35,955 bases of DNA from JBPYCR01 sp051846915 (lineage in GTDB: Bacteria; Bacillota; Bacilli; Bacillales; Amphibacillaceae). Under the pieces are notes generated by a model. It ran no database searches, was not told where the DNA came from, and worked only from the letters and a program-made list of their open reading frames with translations. Numbering within the stretch: the stretch's first letter is position 1; every line of letters starts with the position of its first letter. Where the stretch lies: NCBI RefSeq assembly GCF_051846915.1, contig NZ_JBPYCR010000035.1, positions 1 through 35,955 on the forward strand, in the 5' to 3' direction. Positions 8,168-15,781 of the stretch are shown piece by piece. The position numbers and the translations under genes are program-made.

Positions 8168-8202
8168 CCTGTATTATAACGGATAAAGTGTAATAATACA
8201 GG
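8168..8202. promoter_or_regulatory. Perfect 10-bp inverted repeat, possible operator
   Basis: CCTGTATTAT and ATAATACAGG are separated by 15 bases. On the minus strand the arm at 8168-8177 includes TATAAT-like sequence, so the repeat may overlap the promoter of the PLC-family gene. It could equally act on fumC, 144 bases away. No regulator is known. Confidence 0.45.
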
Positions 8203-8300
8203 TACAATTTTGTGTCAATTATTATTGCTCGGAAATAATACCAATTGATGTTTAGTAAATTTCAGTTGTGTTCAGCTAAGTGGTGAGGAGTTCACAGTTT

Positions 8301-8309
8301 TGATACAAT
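8301..8309 (+). promoter_or_regulatory. Possible extended -10 promoter of fumC
   Basis: TGATACAAT fits the extended -10 pattern TGnTATAAT. No good -35 is seen. It lies 37 bases before the start codon. Confidence 0.4.
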
Positions 8310-8345
8310 AGGAAATGACTATATTTACATAGGGAGGATTATATA

Positions 8346-9731
8346 ATGGATTACCGCATTGAGAAGGATACGTTAGGAGAAGTAAAAGTACCTGCTGATA
8401 AATTTTGGGGCGCGCAAACACAACGAAGCAAACAGAACTTCCCTATAGGAAATGAAAAAATGCCGACAGAAATTGTTAAAGCATTTGCCATTTTAAAAAA
8501 GAGTACAGCAAAGGCAAACAGTGACCTCGGGTTAATGGAAAAGGAAAAAGCAGATGCCATTGGTCATGCTGCAGATCTTGTGTTGGAAGGGAAGTTGAAT
8601 GAGCATTTCCCATTAGTTGTATGGCAAACAGGCAGTGGAACACAATCAAATATGAACGTCAATGAAGTACTTGCATTTGTTGGAAATAAATGGTTGGAGG
8701 AGAGAGGAATTGATTTAAAGCTTCATCCGAATGATGATGTGAATAAATCTCAAAGTTCTAATGATACTTATCCAACAGCTTTACATGTAGCTTCCGTACT
8801 GAAAATGGAAGATACTGTCTTGCCTGCTGTTCAAACATTAAAAGATTCGATAAAGAAAAAAGTCGATGCTTTTCAGGATGTTGTTAAAATTGGACGCACC
8901 CATCTTCAAGATGCGACTCCGATTACATTGGGGCAGGAAATGAGTGGTTGGCACCGCATGCTTGAAAAAGCTGAAATGATGATTACAGAAAGTGCAGATC
9001 ACTTAAAAGAACTTGCAATAGGTGGAACAGCAGTTGGAACAGGATTAAACGCTCCTTTGGAATTTTCCGAGCGTGTTTGTAAAGAAATAAGTAAGCAAAC
9101 CGGTAAAGCATTTATTTCTGCACCAAACAAATTTCATTCTTTAACAAGTTATGATGAAGCGGTATATGCACATGGTTCCTTAAAAGCACTGGCAGCGGAC
9201 CTTATGAAAATTGCTAATGATGTGCGTTGGTTGGCAAGTGGACCACGTTCAGGAATTGGTGAGATAACTATACCTGCAAACGAACCGGGAAGCTCAATTA
9301 TGCCCGGCAAAGTGAATCCAACGCAAAGTGAAGCAATTACAATGGTTGTTACACAAGTGATGGGAAATGATGCTACGATTGGTTTTGCAGCAAGTCAAGG
9401 TAACTTTGAATTAAACGTATTTAAACCTGTCATTGCATACAATTTACTTCAGTCGTGTCAATTGCTTGCAGATAGCATGTTATCCTTTAACGAACGCTGT
9501 GTAGTTGGGATTGAGCCGAACTATGAAAAAATAAATACATTTTTAAAGGATTCTCTAATGCTTGTAACGGCGCTAAACCCTCATATTGGTTATGAAAATG
9601 CAGCAAAAATTGCAAAAAAAGCATTTGAAGATGATTCGACGCTCAAAGAAGCGGCAGTAGAACTGGAGCTTTTGACGGAAGAAGAATTTGATAAATATGT
9701 TGTGCCAGAAGATATGACGCATTCTTTATAA
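8346..9731 (+). CDS. fumC: Fumarate hydratase, class II
   Basis: A 461-residue cytosolic TCA-cycle enzyme that interconverts fumarate and L-malate, active as a homotetramer. The superfamily signature GSSIMPGKVNP is at residues 315-325; the substrate-binding stretches TGSGTQSNMN (95-104), SQSSNDTYPT (135-144) and GRTHLQDATP (183-192, with His186) are all intact. Length equals that of B. subtilis CitG. The heat-stable, iron-independent class II type is clear. The ATG has GGGAGGA eight bases upstream. It is probably monocistronic, with its terminator 285 bases downstream beyond an intergenic repeat, so the mRNA would have an unusually long 3' end. Confidence 0.97.
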   Translation: MDYRIEKDTLGEVKVPADKFWGAQTQRSKQNFPIGNEKMPTEIVKAFAILKKSTAKANSDLGLMEKEKADAIGHAADLVLEGKLNEHFPLVVWQTGSGTQSNMNVNEVLAFVGNKWLEERGIDLKLHPNDDVNKSQSSNDTYPTALHVASVLKMEDTVLPAVQTLKDSIKKKVDAFQDVVKIGRTHLQDATPITLGQEMSGWHRMLEKAEMMITESADHLKELAIGGTAVGTGLNAPLEFSERVCKEISKQTGKAFISAPNKFHSLTSYDEAVYAHGSLKALAADLMKIANDVRWLASGPRSGIGEITIPANEPGSSIMPGKVNPTQSEAITMVVTQVMGNDATIGFAASQGNFELNVFKPVIAYNLLQSCQLLADSMLSFNERCVVGIEPNYEKINTFLKDSLMLVTALNPHIGYENAAKIAKKAFEDDSTLKEAAVELELLTEEEFDKYVVPEDMTHSL

Positions 9732-9959
9732 GAAAAGCGCAGGCGCCCTGGTTAGCATCAGGCATAGCTTAAGCAAGAAATCGTACTGGTGGTTTTGTCA
9801 CGAAGAGTTATTGTTTAAGACCTCGAGGAGGGCCTGGGCTGGCAAGCTTAGAACGCCATGCCCTGGGACTGCGCGTAAATGCTCGTCCCCACCGAAAAGA
9901 TTTGCACTAAAACATTCTGGGGACTGTAGATACGCTTTCGTCCCACCGAAAAAATTTGT
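9730..9959 (+). repeat. Intergenic repeat, copy A, with internal tandem unit
   Basis: It begins AAGAAAAGCGCAGGCGCCC at the fumC stop codon and includes two related units. The first, at 9865-9904, is GGGACTG, a variable core, TCGTCCCCACCG and AAAAGATTTG. The second, at 9920-9956, is GGGACTG, a variable core, TCGTCCC-ACCG and AAAAAATTTG. The same start block and unit occur inverted at 488-585. No open frame of note is present. GC content is higher than in the flanks. Confidence 0.65.
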
Positions 9960-10015
9960 ACGTCGAAGTTAAACAGATAAGCACAAAATTTTATGCTTTC
10001 TGACTTTAATAGATA

Positions 10016-10052
10016 GCTCATTACATTATATTTGTAATGGGCTTGTTTTTTT
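10016..10052 (+). terminator. Rho-independent terminator, probably of fumC
   Basis: GCTCATTAC pairs with GTAATGGGC (one G-U) around a nine-base loop, followed by TTGTTTTTTT. It is the first terminator downstream of fumC. Confidence 0.8.
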
Positions 10053-10183
10053 AAAAATTAGGTTTGATAACCAGGTTCTATCACCTTCACCACATTTTAC
10101 CTTTTATGAACAATTTACCAGTAAATATGCTTCATAAGATTTTAATAAACGGTGAACAATAGTTTATACAGGAGGTGATAGAA

Positions 10184-10387
10184 ATGGCGAACAACAACTC
10201 TAACCAATTAGTCGTTCCAGGCGCTCAGCAAGCACTGGATCAAATGAAATACGAAATCGCCCAAGAATTCGGTGTTCAACTAGGACCTGATTCGACATCA
10301 AGATCGAATGGATCTGTTGGAGGCGAAATCACAAAGCGTTTAGTACAATCTGCTCAACAGCAGTTTAGTGGAAACCAACCCCAATAA
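10184..10387 (+). CDS. Alpha/beta-type small acid-soluble spore protein
   Basis: A 67-residue SASP, the same length as B. subtilis SspB, which saturates spore DNA and protects it from UV and heat. Both conserved blocks are visible: the germination-protease site region KYEIAQEFGV (residues 22-31) and the DNA-binding SRSNGSVGGEITKRLV (about 39-54). I chose the ATG at 10184 over an in-frame GTG at 10175 because AGGAGGTG (10170-10177) is a strong SD six bases upstream and MANNNSN is the usual family start. Expression in the forespore by sigma-G is expected from the family; I could not fix a convincing sigma-G promoter. It is monocistronic. Confidence 0.96.
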   Translation: MANNNSNQLVVPGAQQALDQMKYEIAQEFGVQLGPDSTSRSNGSVGGEITKRLVQSAQQQFSGNQPQ

Positions 10388-10412
10388 TGATGGTAAAAAG
10401 GAGAAATCCTTT

Positions 10413-10445
10413 AGATAGAGGGAATACATTCCCTCTATCTTTATT
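10413..10445 (+). terminator. Rho-independent terminator of the SASP gene
   Basis: Perfect 13-base stem AGATAGAGGGAAT / ATTCCCTCTATCT with a two-base spacer, followed by TTATT. Confidence 0.85.
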
Positions 10446-10738
10446 CATGTTAACAAACTACACTCGATGCAAAAATAAAGTGATCATTTCATTCTGCTGC
10501 AAATTGATAAATTTAACATTTGTTATTTTTAACAAACATTCCAATAATATACATAAAATCCATTTATATAAGCTGAATTAGGTGCGAAAAATGGTGTTTT
10601 AATGGATAAAGTTCTTGTTTCGCTCATAATATTCCGCAAAAATTTAAATCATTCTACGTCCCCCATTTTATAAAAGGTATACATGACTCTTTTCGTTTGT
10701 TATAGTAACGGTAGTAAGTCAATGAAGGAGGACGTATT
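10446..10738. other. AT-rich intergenic gap before yheA
   Basis: No gene is supported here. It contains a seven-base inverted repeat TTTGTTA/TAACAAA (10519-10536, TTTT spacer). An extended -10-like TGTTATAGT near 10699 could drive yheA, whose SD AAGGAGG lies just before its GTG. Nothing else is recognised. Confidence 0.5.
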
Positions 10739-11092
10739 GTGTCAAATATTTACGACAATGCCCACGAACTGGAAAAGGCGATTCGCAACAGCGAGGAATT
10801 TAACGAATTAAAAGAAGCATTTGAAGCAGTAATGAGTGATGAATCTGCGAGGGAAATGTTTGAAAACTTTCGAGATACACAGTTGGAATTGCAGGAAAAG
10901 CAGATGCAAGGAGAAGAGATTACAGAAGAAGAAGTAGAGAGTGCGCGCCAAGTTGTAGAGGTAGTACAGCAGCATAAAGATATCTCGAATTTAATGGATA
11001 AGGAACAACGATTAAATTTGGTCATTAACGATATCAGTCGCATTATTACAAAACCACTTGAAGATCTTTACGGCGAATCTGAAAAACAGTAA
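10739..11092 (+). CDS. yheA: YheA, YlbF/YmcA-family protein
   Basis: A 117-residue, almost entirely helical, acidic protein of the YlbF/YmcA (Com_YlbF) family, identical in length to B. subtilis YheA. The family core FENFRDTQLELQEKQMQGEEITEEE lies at about residues 41-65, followed by VVQQHKDISNLMDKEQRLN. The paralogues YlbF and YmcA form a complex with YaaT that influences RNase Y activity, biofilm formation and competence; the role of YheA itself is unknown. Start is GTG with AAGGAGG eight bases upstream. The gene keeps its B. subtilis neighbourhood near the sspB and yha genes, and is followed by a strong terminator. Confidence 0.92.
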   Translation: MSNIYDNAHELEKAIRNSEEFNELKEAFEAVMSDESAREMFENFRDTQLELQEKQMQGEEITEEEVESARQVVEVVQQHKDISNLMDKEQRLNLVINDISRIITKPLEDLYGESEKQ

Positions 11093-11104
11093 ATTACATA
11101 GATC

Positions 11105-11141
11105 TCGTAGAAGAGAATTACCCTCTTCTACGATTTTTTTT
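11105..11141 (+). terminator. Rho-independent terminator of yheA
   Basis: Eleven-base perfect stem TCGTAGAAGAG / CTCTTCTACGA with a seven-base loop and eight Ts. Confidence 0.92.
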
Positions 11142-11159
11142 GTAAGCAAAAAAGAAGAT

Positions 11160-11345
11160 TTAACGATGGAATAATAACAATTTGGCATCAGGAGTTACGC
11201 AACGATGAGTATACTCTTCATATCCCTCTTCCGACAATCGCTTTTTTCCAATGGTTTTTGCATCTTCATCATTTTTGGATGAAAACGATTCATCAAGTAA
11301 TTTTTTTCCGGATGTTGAAAAAACTGTTAAAAAATAATCTTTCAT
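11160..11345 (-). CDS. yhzD: YhzD-like small protein
   Basis: A 61-residue protein with a predicted beta-rich start (DYFLTVFSTSGKKLLDESF) and a C-terminal CVTPDAKLLLFHR, matching YhzD of B. subtilis in length and location next to yheA. Function is unknown. Start ATG at 11345 follows GGGAGGGG on its strand. It is divergent from the XRE-yhaQP unit and convergent with yheA. No membrane segment or known domain is visible. Confidence 0.78.
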   Translation of the reverse strand: MKDYFLTVFSTSGKKLLDESFSSKNDEDAKTIGKKRLSEEGYEEYTHRCVTPDAKLLLFHR

Positions 11346-11454
11346 GGACTATCCCCTCCCAGTAAAATTAATATATACTTATTATGCCACGAATATATCA
11401 GTAATGATAGACCGTTATTCAATCATAAATTCCATTCCAAAGTATCGGAAAAAT

Positions 11455-11472
11455 TGTCAAGTTAACTTGACA
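11455..11472. promoter_or_regulatory. Operator O1: perfect 18-bp palindrome over the -35
   Basis: TGTCAAGTTAACTTGACA is a perfect palindrome; its right end is the TTGACA -35 element of the XRE promoter. A near-identical copy lies at 11510-11527. Confidence 0.75.
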
Positions 11473-11495
11473 TATTATTTTATGCTTATTATACT
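11467..11495 (+). promoter_or_regulatory. Sigma-A promoter of the XRE-yhaQP unit
   Basis: Consensus TTGACA (11467-11472), a 17-base spacer and TATACT (11490-11495). Start of transcription is expected near 11502, between the two operators. Confidence 0.8.
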
Positions 11496-11509
11496 AATTG
11501 TAACACATA

Positions 11510-11527
11510 TGTAAAGTTAACTTGTCA
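11510..11527. promoter_or_regulatory. Operator O2: second copy downstream of the start site
   Basis: TGTAAAGTTAACTTGTCA matches O1 at 16 of 18 positions and keeps the AAGTTAACTT core. Its centre is 55 bases from that of O1. It lies in the untranslated leader, 18 bases before the ATG of the regulator. Confidence 0.7.
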
Positions 11528-11545
11528 TTTACAATTGGAGGTACA

Positions 11546-11749
11546 ATGAGAAACAGAATACGTGAGTTAAGAAGCGAGAAAAAAATGACCCAGGAACATC
11601 TATCCAAACTCGTTGGTGTGTCAAGGCAGTCCATTGTTGCGATTGAAAAGGGAAAATATAATCCATCATTGGAATTGGCATTTAAAATTGCTCAACAGTT
11701 TCATTGTACAATTGAAGAAGTTTTTGTATTTAAGGAGGGAGATAGCTAA
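11546..11749 (+). CDS. XRE-family transcriptional regulator (67 aa, YgzD-like)
   Basis: A single-domain Cro/CI-type DNA-binding protein. The helix-turn-helix covers about residues 14-35 (MTQEHLSKLVGVSRQSIVAIEKG), followed by the family tail YNPSLELAFKIAQQFHCTIEEVF. The ATG at 11546 follows TGGAGGT closely; a TTG further upstream at 11522 would place the start inside operator O2 and is less likely. Its stop overlaps the start of the next gene (TAATG), so it is translationally coupled to the membrane protein, with the ABC genes after that. The two palindromic operators around its promoter suggest autorepression, which is an inference. It probably controls the whole downstream unit. Confidence 0.88.
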   Translation: MRNRIRELRSEKKMTQEHLSKLVGVSRQSIVAIEKGKYNPSLELAFKIAQQFHCTIEEVFVFKEGDS

Positions 11750-12237
11750 TGGATGTTTCCGTTGTAGGGATGATAGGGTTGTATGGAGGTATGATTTTTG
11801 GAATATTCGGTTGGTGGTTTGGACGAAAAAAAGCGAGGGAACAAAGAGGACTTGATGAATTACATGAACATATTTGGCAACAAGCAAGGTCTTATTCCTG
11901 GTATGTCACATTAGGCATGATCTATATTTTCTTTTCATTTCTAGTTTTCGGGGTTGATTTAAGTCTCGCTATGGTTCTTGGTGTATTAATGTTGACACAT
12001 TTAGCGAGCTGGGCATTTATCGGTATTATTTTAACCGTCAAAATGCAAAACACTGAACAATATGAACCCTCAAAGCTGTTAATTGGTATCGGTATAATTG
12101 TTTTGTCGGTATTAGCCTTTACGATTGTTACAATTATATACGATGATTGGCGTTTTATGCTTATTGGTATTCCTATCTCCTTATTTGGAATTTTATTTAT
12201 TAAAAAACCGGCTAAAAAAATGGAACAAAACGATTGA
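11749..12237 (+). CDS. Unknown membrane protein coupled to the XRE regulator
   Basis: A 162-residue protein with about five hydrophobic segments (near residues 5-24, 51-69, 73-94, 105-126 and 134-148) and a basic loop after the first (FGRKKAREQRGLDE). I do not recognise a named family with confidence; small XRE regulators are often paired with short multi-pass membrane proteins of DUF type, which fits here. Its ATG overlaps the stop of the XRE gene by one base and it lies 23 bases upstream of yhaQ. It may act as a sensor for the regulator or as an accessory part of the YhaQP exporter; neither is shown. Confidence 0.7.
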   Translation: MDVSVVGMIGLYGGMIFGIFGWWFGRKKAREQRGLDELHEHIWQQARSYSWYVTLGMIYIFFSFLVFGVDLSLAMVLGVLMLTHLASWAFIGIILTVKMQNTEQYEPSKLLIGIGIIVLSVLAFTIVTIIYDDWRFMLIGIPISLFGILFIKKPAKKMEQND

Positions 12238-12260
12238 TCTAATGCTAGGAGGAAGCTATT

Positions 12261-13160
12261 TTGACTTTAGTTTTGAAAGATGTCACAAAAAAATTCGGTA
12301 CATTTACAGCTGTTGACCAACTCTCACTTACAATACCGGAAAAAGAAATGTTTGGTTTTCTAGGTGGAAATGGCGCAGGTAAAACAACGACTTTTCGCAT
12401 GATTCTTGGGTTGCTGGATCATACAGACGGTGAAATTTCTTGGAATGGTGAATCGATTAATTACGATAAAAGCCATTTAATCGGCTATTTGCCAGAAGAA
12501 AGGGGTCTGTACCCTAAATTAAAAGTAAAAGAACAAATTGTATATTTGGGAAAGCTTCGCGGTATGAACAAGCAAACCGTTTTAACAGAGCTGGAAGGTT
12601 GGCTTGATCGCTTTAAGGTACCTGAGTACATGGATAAAAAGGTGGAGGAATTATCCAAAGGGAACCAACAGAAAATTCAATTTATATCTGCAGTTATTCA
12701 TAAGCCGAAGCTGCTCATACTGGATGAGCCTTTTTCTGGATTGGATCCAATTAATGTTGAAATGATGAAAGAAGCAGTTGTTAATTTGAAAGACCAAGGA
12801 ACGTCTATCGTTTTTTCATCTCACCAAATGGATCATGTAGAAGAACTGTGCGAACATTTATGTATCATGCATCGAGGAAAAGATGTTGTAAAAGGGTCTT
12901 TACGTGATATAAAGCATGCTTTCGGAAAGAAAAATTTAATCATCCATGCACATATTCCTTTGGAATTTCTGAAAAATCACCCGGGTGTAGTTGGTTATAA
13001 GAAAGTAACAGAAGGATGTGAGATGCAAATTGAGAATGAATCCGTATCACAATCCATTTTTTCGGCTTTGCATAATAAAGGCTTTATTCGTAAATTTGAG
13101 CTTGAGGAACCATCTTTAAATGATATTTTTATTGAAAAAGTAGGTGCATCGTATGAATAA
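12261..13160 (+). CDS. yhaQ: ABC transporter ATP-binding protein YhaQ (NatA-type)
   Basis: A 299-residue ATPase (B. subtilis YhaQ is similar in length). Walker A GGNGAGKT is at residues 35-42, ABC signature LSKGN at 131-135, Walker B LLILDEP at 151-157 and the switch His188 in SSHQMDH. The C-terminal ~90 residues form the extra domain (DUF4162-like) typical of NatA-type exporters, ending with FIRKFELEEPSLNDIFIEKV. TTG start with AGGAGGA well placed. It overlaps yhaP by eight bases, giving a two-gene exporter. NatAB exports sodium ions in B. subtilis; the substrate of YhaQP is not known. Confidence 0.92.
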   Translation: MTLVLKDVTKKFGTFTAVDQLSLTIPEKEMFGFLGGNGAGKTTTFRMILGLLDHTDGEISWNGESINYDKSHLIGYLPEERGLYPKLKVKEQIVYLGKLRGMNKQTVLTELEGWLDRFKVPEYMDKKVEELSKGNQQKIQFISAVIHKPKLLILDEPFSGLDPINVEMMKEAVVNLKDQGTSIVFSSHQMDHVEELCEHLCIMHRGKDVVKGSLRDIKHAFGKKNLIIHAHIPLEFLKNHPGVVGYKKVTEGCEMQIENESVSQSIFSALHNKGFIRKFELEEPSLNDIFIEKVGASYE

Positions 13161-14403
13161 GTTTTGGATCATATTATCCCATACGTATATGACTCGATTA
13201 AAAGCAAAGACATTTATCATTACGACGTTAATTACATTGTTATTTATTTTCGGCATCGCTAACATTCAACCGATCATCGAATTTTTTTCCAATGATGAAG
13301 CAGACCGAGTTGCCATAATCGACCGTTCTGAACAATTGTTTGATCCATTTAAGGCAAGTGTCGAGCAGGCTAGTGAAGATGTTGAATTGGAATTATTCAG
13401 TGGCACGGAACAAGAAGCTGAAAAAGCGGTGGAAGAAGAAGAGTTCAAAGCATATGTTACGTTAGATTTAAATGATAATCAATTGCCCAAGGCTACATAT
13501 TATGCGAAAACTATTTCAGAATCAAAAATGCAGTCGATTTTGGAACAGCAGCTGCAGCAGCTGAAAATTGCAATGGCCACACAACAGGCAGGGATAGATG
13601 AACAGAAATTAAATATTATTTATGAACAAGTATCTTTTGAAAAGGTTGCTTTAGACGAATCGGCGAAAACAGATGAAGAATTGAATCAGGCAAGAGGTAT
13701 TGTTTATATCATGCTGTTTCTGTTATACATGAGCGTTATGATGTACGGACAAATGATTGCAACGGATGTTGCTACGGAAAAATCTTCACGGGTTATGGAA
13801 ATTTTAATATCCAGTGCATCACCTGTGTCTCATATGTTTGCTAAAATAGCAGGAATTGCACTATTAGGATTAACACAGGTGGCCGTATTTATTATAGCGG
13901 GCTATGGGCTCATTTTAACGAAGAAGGATGAATTAGTGGGAGGAATATTTGAGATCTTCGGCCTTCAGGATACGTCACTTTCAGTATATTTTTATGCTGT
14001 ATTATTTTTTGTATTAGGATATTTACTGTATGCGACACTTGCTGCCATGCTCGGTTCACTCGTCAGCAGGGTAGAAGATGCGCAACAATTGACCATGCCT
14101 ATTATCTTTTTAATTATGATTGCTTTTTTAATTGCGATGTTTGGTATAAGCATGCCTGCATCCAAGTTCATAACGATTACTTCTTTTATTCCATTTTTTA
14201 CGCCCATGGTTATGTTTTTACGGGTCGGCATGTTAGATATTCCGGTTTGGGAAATTGGTTTATCGATTGGAATTTTAGTCGCAACAATCGTTTTACTGGG
14301 AGTGCTCGGTGCAAGAGTGTATAAAGGCGGCGTGTTAATGTATGGTGCGTCCAATTCATTGAAAGATTTCAAAAAGGCATTATCCCTATCTAAAAAAGAA
14401 TAG
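13153..14403 (+). CDS. yhaP: ABC-2 type permease YhaP (NatB-type)
   Basis: A 416-residue permease. One N-terminal helix (about 19-38) is followed by a large extracytoplasmic acidic and helical domain (about 40-175), with five to six helices in the C-terminal half (from about 180). This is the layout of NatB and YhaP. The family stretch ATDVATEKSSRVMEILISS follows the second helix. The ATG at 13153 was chosen over an upstream GTG in the same frame because it fits the AGTAGGTG SD and overlaps the yhaQ stop. It is the membrane partner of YhaQ and ends the unit, with a terminator straight after. Confidence 0.9.
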   Translation: MNKFWIILSHTYMTRLKAKTFIITTLITLLFIFGIANIQPIIEFFSNDEADRVAIIDRSEQLFDPFKASVEQASEDVELELFSGTEQEAEKAVEEEEFKAYVTLDLNDNQLPKATYYAKTISESKMQSILEQQLQQLKIAMATQQAGIDEQKLNIIYEQVSFEKVALDESAKTDEELNQARGIVYIMLFLLYMSVMMYGQMIATDVATEKSSRVMEILISSASPVSHMFAKIAGIALLGLTQVAVFIIAGYGLILTKKDELVGGIFEIFGLQDTSLSVYFYAVLFFVLGYLLYATLAAMLGSLVSRVEDAQQLTMPIIFLIMIAFLIAMFGISMPASKFITITSFIPFFTPMVMFLRVGMLDIPVWEIGLSIGILVATIVLLGVLGARVYKGGVLMYGASNSLKDFKKALSLSKKE

Positions 14404-14415
14404 AATAGCTACCGG

Positions 14416-14451
14416 AAAAAGTCATTTTATTTATATAAAGTGGCTTTTTTC
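14416..14451 (+). terminator. Rho-independent terminator of yhaQP
   Basis: A 15-base stem (two G-U pairs) AAAAAGTCATTTTAT / ATAAAGTGGCTTTTT with a four-base loop; the U-run is part of the 3' arm. Confidence 0.75.
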
Positions 14452-14545
14452 ATTTTGCTAAGGAAAAACATAATAGCGAACGTGCATTCTCTTTCGGGAT
14501 TTGATAGAATGATGATATAAGTGAGTGAAAGGAATGAATGTAACG

Positions 14546-15781
14546 ATGACCGCTAGAATATCGTTCCTCCATGCAGCCGACTTACATTTGGACAGTCCGT
14601 TTAAAGGGCTTGCCAATATACCAGAGCATCTATTTAAAGAAATTGTTGAAAGTACATTGACAGCGCTTGATCGGCTTGTGCAAACAGCCATTGATAAAAA
14701 TGTTGATTTTGTTTTGCTTGTCGGGGATTTATTTGACAATGAAACACGGGGCTTGCGGGCTCAAGTAAAACTGCGACACGCGTTTGAACAGTTGAATCGT
14801 CACCATATAAAAGTATATTTGTCATACGGAAATCATGATTACATAAAAGGAAACATCCATCACGTTACCTACCCTGACAATGTATTTATTTTCAATGATG
14901 AAAAGATAGATACATTTACGTTCAGACGAAATAATCAGGCGTTAGCAAACATATATGGCTTCAGTTATGTAAATCGAGCAATCACTACAAATAAATCAGA
15001 ATCATTTAAAATTGTAGATGAAGAAGTTCCCTTTCACATCGCGATGCTTCATGGCAGTTATCAAAAAAATACAGCCCACGATACGTACGCACCTTTTTTA
15101 ATTAGTGATTTGATGAAGGAAGAATTTGATTACTGGGCACTGGGTCATATTCATCAGCGCGAAATAATAAAGCAGCATCCACCTATTGTCTATCCCGGGA
15201 ATACGCAAGGGCGCCACCGTAATGAGCAAGGGGAAAAAGGGTGTTATTATGTGGAAATGACGGACACAGAAGTTAAAATGAATTTTTATCCCTTGCAAGC
15301 GATTCAATTTGAATCTGTGGACGTAAATATATCTTACGCTACAGAAATTCATGAAGTAGAAATGAAAATCCGATCTATAATAAAATCTATGGTAAAACCG
15401 ACACCAGTTTTAATTACACTTACGCTTCTTGACAAGCAGGACCGTCTGTTAAATTGGGAGAAAGATCATACTCTGGACGAATTGATCGAGCTTCTAAACG
15501 AATCTTTTGGTCATGAAACGAATTGGAAATTTATTTATCAGTACAAAATAAATATACCGAAAAAACGTCGTGAAGAAGTACATATAGCAGGCGATTATTT
15601 TATTGGCGAATTATCAAGGCAAATGGATCAGGCGGTAATTCAACCATATTTATCCGACCTATACAATCACCGCCAAGCGAAAAAGCATTTAACACCAATT
15701 AATAAAGAAACGGAACAAACGATAAAAGAAGACGCTTATGACCTATTAATGAATGAACTTTTGAATGAAGGTGGCGATTAA
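14546..15781 (+). CDS. yhaO: YhaO, SbcD-like metallophosphoesterase (DNA nuclease subunit)
   Basis: A 411-residue calcineurin-like phosphoesterase. Motifs of the Mre11/SbcD group are in order: DLHLD (12-16), GDLFDN (60-65), GNHD (95-98), then a His in AMLHGSYQ and GHIHQRE, which complete the two-metal site. The C-terminal 150 residues are the capping/partner-binding part. It probably forms a nuclease-ATPase pair with YhaN and acts in DNA end processing; the B. subtilis homologue is poorly characterised. Start is uncertain: ATG 14546 gives the family N-terminus; ATG 14534 and GTG 14525 are in frame but poorly spaced from AAAGGA. It overlaps yhaN by 17 bases. Confidence 0.9.
   Translation: MTARISFLHAADLHLDSPFKGLANIPEHLFKEIVESTLTALDRLVQTAIDKNVDFVLLVGDLFDNETRGLRAQVKLRHAFEQLNRHHIKVYLSYGNHDYIKGNIHHVTYPDNVFIFNDEKIDTFTFRRNNQALANIYGFSYVNRAITTNKSESFKIVDEEVPFHIAMLHGSYQKNTAHDTYAPFLISDLMKEEFDYWALGHIHQREIIKQHPPIVYPGNTQGRHRNEQGEKGCYYVEMTDTEVKMNFYPLQAIQFESVDVNISYATEIHEVEMKIRSIIKSMVKPTPVLITLTLLDKQDRLLNWEKDHTLDELIELLNESFGHETNWKFIYQYKINIPKKRREEVHIAGDYFIGELSRQMDQAVIQPYLSDLYNHRQAKKHLTPINKETEQTIKEDAYDLLMNELLNEGGD

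Noticed and set aside
10387..10581. 64-codon frame after the SASP gene
   Set aside because: It runs across the SASP terminator and has no separate SD at a sensible distance; composition is that of AT-rich spacer.
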